Shown: positions 26,314-34,540 of the stretch, piece by piece | How positions within the stretch are numbered: the stretch's first letter is position 1 | Layout of the letters: every line of letters starts with the position of its first letter | Assembly (NCBI RefSeq): GCF_000472425.1 | Contig: NZ_AXAI01000017.1 | Span: forward strand, 65,344-129,343 | Direction: 5' to 3' | DNA: 64,000 nucleotides | Source: Bradyrhizobium sp. Tv2a-2 | GTDB lineage: Bacteria > Pseudomonadota > Alphaproteobacteria > Rhizobiales > Xanthobacteraceae | Notes under the pieces: generated by a model | Told to the model about the DNA's origin: nothing | The model's input: the letters and a program-made list of their open reading frames with translations, nothing else | Database searches by the model: none | Program-made: the position numbers and the translations under genes

Positions 26314-27360
26314 ATGTCGCGGGCTCGAAATTTGTCAGACCAATTATCCACGTCGCGGCAGCGGCGGCCCGGCTTGGCCATCCTGTCCAACTGGACGGTC
26401 ATGCTGGCCATCGCCGTCATGGCTGGCCTTCTTCTGGCCGGCCGAGACTCTGAAAATCATGCCGTCGACGCCGAAGACGCTTCGCTTCCGGGTGAAGCGG
26501 ACATCTTCCGCGATGGCCGGCTCGCCTCCAGCGACACCCCACCCGCGCGCAGCCGCGCCCACTGGCTGCTGCGCATCTATGCCGCCATATCCGAGCATCG
26601 CCTCGTCGCGCTGGCAGCCGGCATGACTTTCTACAGTCTGCTGGCGATTTTCCCAGCGCTTGCCGCACTCGTTGCGATCTACAGCCTGTTCGCCGACCCC
26701 TCGACCATTGCGGGGCACGTCGATTACCTCTCGGGTTTCCTGCCGGGTGGCGCGCTCGACGTCGCACGCGACCAGCTCACCCGGGTTGCCTCCAAGGGAC
26801 GACAGACGCTTGGTTGGACCTTCCTGATCGGACTGGCGATCTCGTTGTGGAGCGCCAATGCCGCGATGAAGTCGCTGTTTGACACGCTGAACATCATCTA
26901 TGGCGAGCGAGAGGGGCGCGGCTTCTTCAAGCTCAACACGGTCTCGCTGATGTTCACGCTGGGAGGGATTGTCTTCGTCCAGCTGGCGATCGCAGCCGTC
27001 GTCATCTTGCCCGTGGCATTGAACTATGTCGGCCTCTCCGACCGCGCCGATCTGTTGCTTCGTGCCGGCCGCTGGCCGGGACTCCTGGTCGCACTGACGG
27101 TGAGCCTTTCCTTCATCTACCGGTTTGGGCCTGATCGGCGGACAGCACGATGGCGCTGGGTCAGTTGGGGAAGCGTCACCGCTGCGATGCTGTGGCTCGC
27201 GGCATCGGCGGCCTTCTCCTGGTACGCCGCCAATTTCGGCGCATACAACGAAACCTACGGCTCGCTCGGCGCCGTGATCGGATTCATGACCTGGCTATGG
27301 ATTTCCGCCATCGCCGTTCTGGTAGGCGCGGAGGTCGACGCTGCGATGGAACTCGGCTAA
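26314..27360 (+). CDS. YihY/BrkB family inner-membrane protein
   Basis: 348 aa. After a first hydrophobic segment (ILSNWTVMLAIAVMAGLLLA) and a polar linker, the YihY domain spans about 85-345 with six membrane helices: LVALAAGMTFYSLLAIFPAL (the conserved opening), TLGWTFLIGLAISLWSAN, MFTLGGIVFVQLAIAAVVIL, FSWYAANFGAYNETYGSLGA and a closing LWISAIAVLVGAEVDAAME. Family members were once called RNase BN; that function is not supported today and the role is unknown. It lies in a run of stress-type genes. An upstream first helix of this kind is not in all relatives. The start at 26314 follows a weak site; a later ATG is possible. Confidence 0.85.
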   Translation: MSRARNLSDQLSTSRQRRPGLAILSNWTVMLAIAVMAGLLLAGRDSENHAVDAEDASLPGEADIFRDGRLASSDTPPARSRAHWLLRIYAAISEHRLVALAAGMTFYSLLAIFPALAALVAIYSLFADPSTIAGHVDYLSGFLPGGALDVARDQLTRVASKGRQTLGWTFLIGLAISLWSANAAMKSLFDTLNIIYGEREGRGFFKLNTVSLMFTLGGIVFVQLAIAAVVILPVALNYVGLSDRADLLLRAGRWPGLLVALTVSLSFIYRFGPDRRTARWRWVSWGSVTAAMLWLAASAAFSWYAANFGAYNETYGSLGAVIGFMTWLWISAIAVLVGAEVDAAMELG

Positions 27361-27468
27361 CTATCTCTCACGCCCAGGCCAATGTTGCCGATTGTGATCG
27401 GCAAATCAGGAACGGCCCGCGCTGGGGCTCCTTATCCCCTTCGTCAACGAACGAAGGAAAACCAACAC

Positions 27469-27861
27469 ATGAAACTTGCGACCATCATGTTGGCAACGAC
27501 CCTCGCCATGTCTGGTACAGCTGTGTTTGCGGCTGGAGCGGGCGGCGCAGGCAGCGGCTCTGCCGGAGGCGGCTCGGCTGCGGGAAGTTCTTCAACGGGC
27601 GCGACCTCGCCAGGCACGTCGTCGTCTCCGGGCAGCACGACCTCTCCCGGCATCACAAGCCCGGGCAGCACGACAGGTATGGGAACGGGCACGACCGGAA
27701 TGGGCACCGGCACCACGAACGGGATGAGAAACAACAATGGCGTCGGCACCTCTCCCGGTATGGACAATGGTCTCAACTCGGGCGCGGGCACCGGTTGTCG
27801 TGGCGCGGGATCGACGACGAGCAGCGGCGCGACTGGCGCGGCCGGCACCGGCTCGTGCTAG
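27469..27861 (+). CDS. Exported Gly/Ser/Thr-rich low-complexity protein
   Basis: 130 aa from ATG 27469 (GAAGGAAAACC upstream). A clear signal peptide (MKLATIMLATTLAMSGTAVF, cut after AA) precedes a chain made almost only of Gly, Ser, Thr, Ala, Pro and Asn, including tandem GMGTGTT units and TSPG repeats. Two Cys lie near the C-terminus (CRGAG and the last residue). It should be periplasmic or secreted and unstructured. Similar short proteins follow stress genes in Bradyrhizobium, function unknown. The stem-loop at 27908-27943 is its likely terminator. Confidence 0.7.
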   Translation: MKLATIMLATTLAMSGTAVFAAGAGGAGSGSAGGGSAAGSSSTGATSPGTSSSPGSTTSPGITSPGSTTGMGTGTTGMGTGTTNGMRNNNGVGTSPGMDNGLNSGAGTGCRGAGSTTSSGATGAAGTGSC

Positions 27862-27907
27862 CAGGATTCTCGCCGCATTGAGACATCGCTCTGCATAAGC
27901 TTGCCAG

Positions 27908-27943
27908 AGAACAGCTCCACGTCATTGGCGTCGGAGCTGTTCT
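27908..27943 (+). terminator. Stem-loop terminator
   Basis: Arms AGAACAGCTCC (27908-27918) and GGAGCTGTTCT (27933-27943) pair over 11 bases without mismatch, and the loop can extend the stem by ACG/CGT with a bulge; TTCT follows. It lies 46 nt after the stop of the Gly/Ser-rich protein gene. Confidence 0.65.
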
Positions 27944-27992
27944 TCTGAGCGGCGAGATGCCCGCGACGGCGTTGGAATTTGGCGCGTCCAAA

Positions 27993-28018
27993 GGAACAAT
28001 CGCCATCCCGGCCCTGTT
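27993..28018 (+). promoter_or_regulatory. Possible EcfG-type promoter, imperfect
   Basis: GGAAC at 27993-27997, 17-nt spacer, TGTT at 28015-28018. One mismatch in the -10 element. The ATG of the DUF6496 gene follows 35 nt later. Confidence 0.35.
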
Positions 28019-28053
28019 GCCTCGTCAAGTGCTGAAATTGAGGGAACATTTCA

Positions 28054-28557
28054 ATGCCGCGAAAAGAAACGATCCGAAAGGCCAAGGCGGACAAGCGTGC
28101 CGGGAAATCGGCCAGCACCCAGGCCGGCGAGTTTGTGCGCGAAGAAATCGATAAAATTCGCCACGGAGAGCATGGCGCGCGGTCGCCGCAGCAGGCCATC
28201 GCCATCGGTCTCTCAGAAGCACGCCGCGCGGGCGTGGCACTTCCGCCGCCCCGTCGAGGCAAGGCAAAAAAGAGCACACGCAAGAGCGCCGGATATGCCT
28301 ATGAAGCAGGTCAGGGCAAGCGCAAGACGCAACGGCGGCCGCGCGTTGCGCGTGCCGTGAAGCAGGTTTTGAAAAAGGAGCCGCGATCCAGCGCCTCGCG
28401 CGGCGCGCTTTCAAAACAGGCCAAACGCGCCGCGAGCCGCCGTAGCGCGGCATCGCGCTCGGCGGCCGCCCGTAAAGCCGCGCGAACCAAGGGCGCGAAG
28501 GTGCGATCGACGGCTGCAAGGAAGGCCGCGCGTACGCGGGCGAAACGTCGGCGATAA
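28054..28557 (+). CDS. DUF6496 protein with histone-like basic tail
   Basis: 167 aa. The first 65 residues match DUF6496: MPRKETIRKAKADKRAGKSA, GEFVREEIDKIRHGEHGARS and QAIAIGLSEARRAGV. From residue 66 on, the protein is an Ala/Lys/Arg/Ser tail with repeats of the AARKAART kind, like histone H1 or the C-terminus of bacterial nucleoid proteins. A DNA- or RNA-binding role in stressed cells is plausible but not shown. AGGGAAC lies upstream of ATG 28054. The possible EcfG-type promoter and surrounding genes point to general stress control. Confidence 0.75.
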   Translation: MPRKETIRKAKADKRAGKSASTQAGEFVREEIDKIRHGEHGARSPQQAIAIGLSEARRAGVALPPPRRGKAKKSTRKSAGYAYEAGQGKRKTQRRPRVARAVKQVLKKEPRSSASRGALSKQAKRAASRRSAASRSAAARKAARTKGAKVRSTAARKAARTRAKRRR

Positions 28558-28589
28558 GCCCTGCCCTGCCCTGCCGGTCGCGGCCGCGC

Positions 28590-29327
28590 TTATCGCGTCT
28601 TGCTGCGCTTTTTCTCGATCTGTCGGCCTGCAACAGCTTTCGCCGCAGCGCGCATTTTCGCCGGCTTTGGCCTGGACGCCTGGAGACCGTAGGTCGAGAA
28701 TCCCTTCGCCGCTTCCGCGATCTCTCGGTCGTTGAGGATGTGCGCCGATCCCAGCGCAAGCGAAAGATAATATTGGCGCGCGATGGTCTCGAGCTCGACG
28801 GCAAGCCACATCGCCTTGTCCAGATTGGCGCCGACCGCGATCATGCCGTGATTGGCGAGCAGGCAGCCGTTGCGGCCCTCAAGCGCGGCAAGCGCGAGCT
28901 CTGATAATTCCGCCGTGCCGTACAGCGCATAGCCCGCGCAGCGGACATCGTTACCGCCGAACGCAGCCATCATGTAGTGGCAGGCGGGGATCGGCTTGCG
29001 CGCGATCGCAAGCACGGTGGCATAGGTCGAATGGGTGTGGACGACGCTACCGACGTCCGGCCGGCCGCGCACGATATCGAGATGGAAGCGCCATTCGGTG
29101 GATGGCGGCAATGGGCCATCCCACGAACCATACTCGCCTTCGAGCGGCATCGACGCGATCATCTCTGGCTTCATCGCCTCGTAAGGCGTCGCCGAGGGTG
29201 TGATCAGCATCCTGTCCTCGTAGCGGACGGAGATATTTCCCGATGTGCCCTGGTTGAGACCCGACGCATTCATCCACCGGCATTTCGCGATGATGGCTTC
29301 ACGCAATTGTTGTTCCTCACGGGTCAT
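28590..29327 (-). CDS. Class II aldolase/adducin family enzyme
   Basis: 245 aa from ATG 29327. The family uses a metal ion for aldol cleavage of sugar phosphates or for decarboxylation of aromatic 3-hydroxy acids. Visible: GLNQGTSGNISVR with the phosphate-loop-like SGN, ITPSATPYE, the metal-ligand HTHS, CHYMMAAFGGNDV and a later NHG near LLANHGMIAVG. It is transcribed behind the AAHS transporter (184-bp gap) and faces the DUF6496 gene. Because its neighbours are an aromatic-acid-type transporter and a flavin monooxygenase, a decarboxylase role on an aromatic or pyridine acid is as likely as a sugar-phosphate aldolase. The C-terminus is Lys/Arg-rich. Confidence 0.8.
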   Translation of the reverse strand: MTREEQQLREAIIAKCRWMNASGLNQGTSGNISVRYEDRMLITPSATPYEAMKPEMIASMPLEGEYGSWDGPLPPSTEWRFHLDIVRGRPDVGSVVHTHSTYATVLAIARKPIPACHYMMAAFGGNDVRCAGYALYGTAELSELALAALEGRNGCLLANHGMIAVGANLDKAMWLAVELETIARQYYLSLALGSAHILNDREIAEAAKGFSTYGLQASRPKPAKMRAAAKAVAGRQIEKKRSKTR

Positions 29328-29510
29328 ATCGAAATGCCTTTCGTCTTCAGCGCGGCGCGCTGAGTGGCACCATAGCCGCAGATGACGAGGCAACTCCACA
29401 CAATCTGCGGCGGCACGGAGCTCGTTCGCCGAGGGGACCTGCGCCCTCACGGCGGAAAGGCCGGCGACTCCTGTGTCGAGGCCGGCTTCTCCCATAAACT
29501 TGTCCCTCGC

Positions 29511-30842
29511 CTATCCCGCGCGCGCCAGCAGGAAGGATGCCGCGGCGGCCGCAAGCGCGGGGATTGCGGCGACCGCGAACAGCGACTGCGGCCCGATCTG
29601 GTTCGCCAGCAGAAGGCCGCCGACAAGTGGCCCGACGATCGAACCGATGCGGCCAATCCCCAGCGCCCAGCCGACCCCCGTCGATCTGATCGCCGTCGGA
29701 TAAAACGTTGCCGTCAGTGCGTTTGAGGCGATCTGGCCGCCGACGATGCAGAATCCGGCCACGAAGATCGCGACGGTGACGAGGCCCGTGGAATGGCTGG
29801 TGATGCCGATCGCCGCCACGGCGCCCGCCGCACACAGATAGGTCAGCGCGAGCGCACGAAAGGAGAAGCGGTCGATGAAGCGCCCGAGCGTGAAGGTGCC
29901 GACCACGCCACCGACCTGAAGCATCGCGCCGATGGCAGCGGCAACCGAAACCGAGACGCCAAGGTCGTTCAAAACTGTCGGAAGCCAGTTCGAGAGCAAA
30001 TAGAGATCGAGCAGGCTCATGAAGAAGACGATCCACAACAACAATGTCGTGGCCGCGCGCTTCTCGGCAAAGAGATGTGCGACCGGCAGACCGGACAATC
30101 TCGGCTCCTGCGCCACAAAGCGGACGTCCGCGGCAGGTGGCATATCGGGCGTGATCCGCCGCAACAGTTCCGCAACCTCGCGATCGCGCCCGCCGACCAG
30201 CGCCAGGAAGCGAATCGATTCCGGCAGCGCGCGGACCAAGATCGGCACCAGCAGCAGCGGCGCGAGCCCGCCGACCACGAAAACCGAGCGCCAGCCAAGG
30301 GCCGGGATCAAGGCAGCCGCGAGCAGGCCGCCCACGGCCGCGCCGATCGAGAAGCCCGCAAACATCGTCATGACCATGGTTGCGCGGCGCCGGTGCGGAC
30401 TGAACTCGGAGATCAGCGCGACGGCATTCGGCATCGCGCCGCCAAGGCCAAGGCCGGTGAGAAAGCGCAACGCGATCAGCCATGGCGCGTCCGGGGCCAG
30501 GACGGTGAGCAGAGTGGCGATGCCGAAGGCCGCCGTGCTCAGCACGATGATCCGCTTGCGGCCGATCCGGTCGGCGATGGTGCCGAAGATCAATGCACCG
30601 ATCATGAGGCCGAACAGCCCGGCGCTGAACACCGGTCCCATCGCCGACCGCGGCAACCTCCACTCCTGGGCCAGCGCCGGCGCGACGTAGCCGATCGCCT
30701 GGGTATCGAAGCCGTCGATGAACAGAACCGCCGCACAGATCAGCAGCAAATGAACCTGAAAGGGCCCGACCCGGTGCCGGTCGATGTAGCCGGGGACGTC
30801 GATGACCGTGGGCGAAGGCCTCTCCCTAACGGCAATTGTCAT
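29511..30842 (-). CDS. AAHS-type MFS transporter (aromatic acid/H+ symporter)
   Basis: 443 aa, twelve hydrophobic segments. The first helix carries FIDGFDTQAIGYVAPAL, the AAHS signature (DGFDT), and the loop after helix 2 has GTIADRIGRKRIIVLS, the MFS A motif. The protein resembles PcaK-type importers of 4-hydroxybenzoate and related acids; the exact substrate is unknown. ATG 30842 has AGGGAGAA about 9 nt upstream. The gene is divergent from iclR across an AT-rich gap containing the palindrome 30899-30917, which probably represses or activates both. The aldolase lies downstream. Confidence 0.85.
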   Translation of the reverse strand: MTIAVRERPSPTVIDVPGYIDRHRVGPFQVHLLLICAAVLFIDGFDTQAIGYVAPALAQEWRLPRSAMGPVFSAGLFGLMIGALIFGTIADRIGRKRIIVLSTAAFGIATLLTVLAPDAPWLIALRFLTGLGLGGAMPNAVALISEFSPHRRRATMVMTMFAGFSIGAAVGGLLAAALIPALGWRSVFVVGGLAPLLLVPILVRALPESIRFLALVGGRDREVAELLRRITPDMPPAADVRFVAQEPRLSGLPVAHLFAEKRAATTLLLWIVFFMSLLDLYLLSNWLPTVLNDLGVSVSVAAAIGAMLQVGGVVGTFTLGRFIDRFSFRALALTYLCAAGAVAAIGITSHSTGLVTVAIFVAGFCIVGGQIASNALTATFYPTAIRSTGVGWALGIGRIGSIVGPLVGGLLLANQIGPQSLFAVAAIPALAAAAASFLLARAG

Positions 30843-30898
30843 GTGCGGTCGTTCTCCCTGCGCAACACCGTTGCATGAACTATAGTTGTTTAATACAA

Positions 30899-30917
30899 AA
30901 TCTCTTATATTGAGACT
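30899..30917. promoter_or_regulatory. IclR-type operator, divergent promoter copy
   Basis: AATCTC-TTATATT-GAGACT, an inverted repeat with one imperfect pair. The same 19-bp pattern occurs perfectly at 31775-31793. It is 57 bp upstream of the transporter start and 92 bp upstream of the TTG start of iclR. Confidence 0.6.
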
Positions 30918-31008
30918 TACTCGAAATCAAGCCTGCCCGCCGTCACCCGTTTTCGGGGCCGCAGAACCGGGTTACAGGGCATCATGCGCAGGGCGCGCGG
31001 AGGTTGGA

Positions 31009-31776
31009 TTGGACCAGGAAGCGGAGACGACAAACAGCCGGGACCGGGTGCTTGCGGTGCTCGACCTGTTCAGCGAAAGCCGCCCGCTCTGGACGCCGGA
31101 CGAACTCATGCGGGAGCTCGGCTACAGCCGGCCGACGCTTTACCGCTATCTCAAGAGCCTGAAAGAGAGCGGGCTTCTGATGTCGGCGCGCGGGGGCCGC
31201 TTCACGCTCGGCCCGCGCGTCGTCGAAATGGATTATCTGAGCCGGCGGGCGGACCCCCTCGTCGCCGCCGCCGCTTCGCCTCTCGCCGCGCTCACCGCCG
31301 CGCAGCCCTGCACCGCGCTGGTCGTGCGCTGGTACGGCGACAAGATGCTGTGCGTCGCCTCGCAATCGTCGGCGCCCAATCCGGTGAGCAGCTATCCGCG
31401 GGGACGACCGATGCCGATGGGACGCGGCGCAATTGCACGTTCGATCATGGCCTTTCTGCCCAGACAGCGCCTCGTCCCGCTGATCACCCGCTATTCCGAC
31501 GATCTGCGCGCCGTTGGCGTCGGCGCTACGCCGGAGGAGATCATTGCTGTGCTCAAGCGCATCAGACGGGCCGGCGTTGCAGTCGCCTTTGGCGAAGTCA
31601 CGCCGGGCGCCATTGGAATTGCCGCGCCTATCCTGGACGCCAATGATCCCGTCGCAAGCCTTTGCGTGACGATCGCGGGCCAGCATGCAAATGGCGAGCT
31701 GATTGATCGGATCAGCAACGAAGTCCGCAATGCAGCCCGCCTGGTCTCGATCGCAGCCTTCGGCTCCGCAAAGTAA
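31009..31776 (+). CDS. IclR-family transcriptional regulator
   Basis: 255 aa from TTG 31009, preferred because GGAGG (30999-31003) sits 5 nt upstream and the ATG at 30886 would place the operator inside the gene. N-terminal winged helix (RVLAVLDLFSESRPLWTPDE then LGYSRPTLYRYLKSLKESG) and a C-terminal effector domain with AARSIMAFLPRQ-like and GVGATPEEIIAVLKRIRRAG segments, ending in VTIAGQHANGELIDRI. IclR proteins control aromatic and glyoxylate metabolism. Two copies of one palindrome (30899 and 31775) flank the gene and cover all promoters of the module. Confidence 0.85.
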   Translation: MDQEAETTNSRDRVLAVLDLFSESRPLWTPDELMRELGYSRPTLYRYLKSLKESGLLMSARGGRFTLGPRVVEMDYLSRRADPLVAAAASPLAALTAAQPCTALVVRWYGDKMLCVASQSSAPNPVSSYPRGRPMPMGRGAIARSIMAFLPRQRLVPLITRYSDDLRAVGVGATPEEIIAVLKRIRRAGVAVAFGEVTPGAIGIAAPILDANDPVASLCVTIAGQHANGELIDRISNEVRNAARLVSIAAFGSAK

Positions 31777-31793
31777 TCTCATCTAGTGAGATT
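31775..31793. promoter_or_regulatory. IclR-type operator before the monooxygenase
   Basis: AATCTC-ATCTAGT-GAGATT, perfect inverted repeat overlapping the iclR stop codon and lying 89 bp before ATG 31883 of the flavin monooxygenase. It shares 11 of 12 arm bases with 30899-30917. A terminator reading is less likely because the stem is AT-rich and the same element occurs in a promoter. Confidence 0.6.
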
Positions 31794-31882
31794 TAAGTTG
31801 ACGAAAACCTGATCCGGCTTCATGTGGAACGTCAAATGGCTCGCGGTCGGACTCCTCCATCGCGGAGCTGCTCTCGAGGGTT

Positions 31883-33481
31883 ATGGCTTCGATGCAGAAC
31901 TCACCTGAAACAGATGTGCCGGTCGTGATCGTCGGCGGCGGGCCGGTCGGCATCGGACTCGCGATCGATCTCGGTCTGCGCGGCGTCCGCACCATCGTGG
32001 TCGAACGTTACAGGGATCCGCAGCCGATCCCGAAGGGACAAAATCTGACCCAGCGCACCATGGAGCATTTCCATTTCTGGGGTGCGGAAGCGGAGTTGCG
32101 CGCCGCGCGTACCATCCCGCGCGACTATGGCATTGGCGGCATGACGAGCTACGGCACGCTGCTGAGCGGCTATGGCTACGACTGGCTGCAGCGCGAGCTG
32201 GTCCGACCATTCTATTTCACCGACAATGAACGCCTGCCGCAATACGCGACCGAAGCCGTGCTTCGGCGCAGGGCAGCGCAGATCCCCGCCATTGAGACCC
32301 TGTACGGCTGGACCGCCGAAGCCGTTCGCCAGGATGATGGCGGCGTGAGTGTCGACATCGTCGACCGCGATGCAAACAAGCGGAGCCTGCGTGCTGATTA
32401 TGTCGTGGGGTGCGACGGCAGCCGCTCGACCGTGCGCGAGCAGGCCGCCATCACGCAGACCCGGTCCGATCACGACCGTCTCATGGTGCTGCTCGTCTTT
32501 CGCTCCGCCGGCCTGCACAAGCTGCTGGAGCGCTTTCCGGGCAAATCGTTCTACAACGTGCTGCATCCGGAGCTCGACGGCTACTGGAAGTTCTTTGGAC
32601 GGGTCGATCTCGGCAGTACGTGGTTCTTCCATGCCCCCGTTCCCGCCAGCACCACGCGCGAAAATTTTGATTTCCGCGGCTTTCTCCACCAAGCCGCCGG
32701 CGCCGAGTTCGACATCGAATTCGAGCACATCGGCTTCTGGGATTTGCGCTTCGCGCTCGCCGACAGCTATCGCGCCGGGCGCATCTTCATCGCCGGCGAC
32801 GCGGCGCATAGCCACCCGCCCTATGGCGGCTACGGGGTGAACAGCGGACTCGAGGACGCCGTCAATCTCTCCTGGAAGCTCGCGGCAGCCCTGCAAGGCT
32901 GGGGCGGCGGCGGATTGCTCGACAGTTATGATGCCGAGCGACGGCCGGTGTTCGCCTCCACGGCGCGCGATTTCATCGAGAAATCCATTTTCGATGATCG
33001 CGACTTCTTGCGCAAACACGATCCAGCGCGCGATCGCTCCGATTTCGAGACCGCCTGGCGCGAGCGGCAGTCCGGCGCGCGCGCGGAGGTGAACGCTTTC
33101 GAACCGAATTACGAGGGCTCACCGATCGTGTGGGGGCCGGCGGGCGCAGTCAGCAGCGCGATCGGCTCGCATGCTTATGCGGCCCGCGCCGGCCATCATC
33201 TCGCGCCACAGCCCTTGACCGGGGGCAAGAATATTTTCGAGGCGCTCGGACATGGCTTTACGCTGATCGACCTCGGCGCAAGCCACGCGGCATCCGGCTT
33301 CGAGCAGGCCGCCTCGAAGCTCCGCGTCCCCCTGAAAGTCGTCAGCGACTCTCCGACGGATGGTCGGGAGAATTATCAATCACGCCTGATCCTGGTCCGG
33401 CCGGACCAGTTCGTCGCCTGGGTCGGAGACGATGCCGATCCCGTCGAACTCCTGCGCCGCGCAATCGGCGCTGGAGCATGA
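31883..33481 (+). CDS. FAD-dependent aromatic monooxygenase
   Basis: 532 aa, class A flavin hydroxylase of the phenol-hydroxylase/TfdB type. The dinucleotide fold GGGPVGIGLAIDLGLRG is at residues 19-35, a DG motif in DYVVGCDGSRSTVR binds FAD and NAD(P)H, and GRIFIAGDAAHSHPPYGGYG is the second FAD motif; residues after about 400 form the thioredoxin-like C-terminal domain. It should hydroxylate an aromatic ring using NAD(P)H and O2. The substrate is unknown. The operator at 31775-31793 ties it to the IclR-controlled transporter and aldolase, forming a likely uptake and breakdown route. The stop lies within dispersed repeat copy 2. Confidence 0.88.
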   Translation: MASMQNSPETDVPVVIVGGGPVGIGLAIDLGLRGVRTIVVERYRDPQPIPKGQNLTQRTMEHFHFWGAEAELRAARTIPRDYGIGGMTSYGTLLSGYGYDWLQRELVRPFYFTDNERLPQYATEAVLRRRAAQIPAIETLYGWTAEAVRQDDGGVSVDIVDRDANKRSLRADYVVGCDGSRSTVREQAAITQTRSDHDRLMVLLVFRSAGLHKLLERFPGKSFYNVLHPELDGYWKFFGRVDLGSTWFFHAPVPASTTRENFDFRGFLHQAAGAEFDIEFEHIGFWDLRFALADSYRAGRIFIAGDAAHSHPPYGGYGVNSGLEDAVNLSWKLAAALQGWGGGGLLDSYDAERRPVFASTARDFIEKSIFDDRDFLRKHDPARDRSDFETAWRERQSGARAEVNAFEPNYEGSPIVWGPAGAVSSAIGSHAYAARAGHHLAPQPLTGGKNIFEALGHGFTLIDLGASHAASGFEQAASKLRVPLKVVSDSPTDGRENYQSRLILVRPDQFVAWVGDDADPVELLRRAIGAGA

Positions 33482-33545
33482 GCCGGAAAAGAATGTAGCG
33501 GTTTTCCAGATCGATCCTACTCAACCTGAACGAGATCGGACGATC
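33473..33545. repeat. Dispersed intergenic repeat, copy 2, reverse orientation
   Basis: The run GGAAAAGAATGTAGCGGTTT followed by a CCTACTCAACCTGAACGAGATC segment is the reverse-orientation counterpart of copies 1 and 3. It covers the stop codon of the monooxygenase. Confidence 0.5.
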
Positions 33546-33654
33546 CCCGGATGCGGGATCGCCTCCCCGATATGTTCACCCGCCGCCGCGGCTTCGCGCG
33601 CTCCATTCGTGTTGCAACCGTAGCCAAATTTCAATTGGCCGACACGGTCGGGCA

Positions 33655-33686
33655 ATATCAAAGGATGATAATCCTCATATTGATAT
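33655..33686. promoter_or_regulatory. Imperfect long palindrome before the NTF2-like gene
   Basis: ATATCAA and AGGAT pair with ATCCT and TTGATAT around a GATA loop, with four unpaired bases (CATA) on the right side. A further ATTGATATCAAT palindrome overlaps its right end (33679-33690). The site is 53 bp upstream of ATG 33740 and could be an operator or RNA hairpin. Confidence 0.35.
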
Positions 33687-33739
33687 CAATGGCCAGCTCG
33701 CACGCGGCCGACCGATGATTTCATTTTGAAAGATGCCGC

Positions 33740-34264
33740 ATGAAAAGCCTCCTGACTTCCATCGGCCGCATCCAGTGGCCGAAACTCCGGTTTTACCTTT
33801 CCACCGCGCTCGTGTTTCTTGTTGCAGGAGTCATGATTGCGTACGGGGGAGGAGCGTCAGCTGAACTGGATTCAAATGCAGCCGAAGCGCGTGGGCTTTT
33901 CACGAAATTCGTGGCTGCACAGAACGCGCACGATGCGGACCAAGTAAAATCCATGCTCTGGAACTCGCCCGACATGCTGTTGTTTTCGCGCGGCATCGAA
34001 GCGAGGGGAACCGAGGCGGCGGTCGATCGCTTCACGCAATACTATCAGGGCACCTGGCATCTCGAACCTGACATGGCCAACCTTCACACCGCGGTGATCT
34101 CGAACGATGTCGTGCAAATTCTCGTGCCCATCGTTTTCACGCGCAGCCTCCCCGGCGGCCAGCCGCAGAGCAACACCTTTCTTGTCTGCCAAACCTTTGT
34201 CCGGGATGGGCACGGCTGGGTGATCGCATCGATCCTGCCGGTCGCAAATACTCGACTGAAATAA
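33740..34264 (+). CDS. Exported SnoaL/NTF2-like protein
   Basis: 174 aa. An N-terminal hydrophobic segment (about 17-38, FYLSTALVFLVAGVMIAYGG) is a signal peptide or anchor; the rest is an NTF2/DUF4440-like domain with LFTKFVAAQNAHDADQVKSM, SPDMLLFSRG and FLVCQTFVRDGHGWVIAS. These domains bind small ligands or act as stress-inducible periplasmic proteins; no catalytic residues can be assigned. ATG 33740 follows a weak site. The gene stands alone between two regulatory blocks; a long palindrome precedes it. Confidence 0.7.
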   Translation: MKSLLTSIGRIQWPKLRFYLSTALVFLVAGVMIAYGGGASAELDSNAAEARGLFTKFVAAQNAHDADQVKSMLWNSPDMLLFSRGIEARGTEAAVDRFTQYYQGTWHLEPDMANLHTAVISNDVVQILVPIVFTRSLPGGQPQSNTFLVCQTFVRDGHGWVIASILPVANTRLK

Positions 34265-34385
34265 TCACCGTGCCTCTTGAGCGAATCGCGCCGCTGCTTA
34301 CTTGGCCGTTCCAGAGCGGTGCGCATTCGCCTGCACGCGGGATGTACATTCGTGGCTTATGATGATTTCAGCAAAGCCCCTTCGC

Positions 34386-34399
34386 GTTACAAATGTAAC
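34386..34399. promoter_or_regulatory. GTTAC-N4-GTAAC palindrome, perfect copy
   Basis: GTTAC-AAAT-GTAAC, 10 of 10. It ends 141 nt before ATG 34541 of the second OmpR-type regulator, similar to the 133 nt found before the first one. Confidence 0.6.
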
Positions 34400-34540
34400 C
34401 AATTGTCCGCGGGTTGCCTCAATCGGACTGGCCCGAGCCTCGGCGGCTGACGGGCTCACGCAACATCACCGCTCTCTGAAACGTGTTCAGCAACGGAAGA
34501 TTGCGCGCTCTATATAGCGTCCGGGGCGTCGGAGAGTTGG

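Noticed and set aside
29347..30663. 438-codon minus-strand frame beside the AAHS transporter
   Set aside because: Same strand, shifted frame of the transporter; Arg/His/Gly-rich with no membrane segments.
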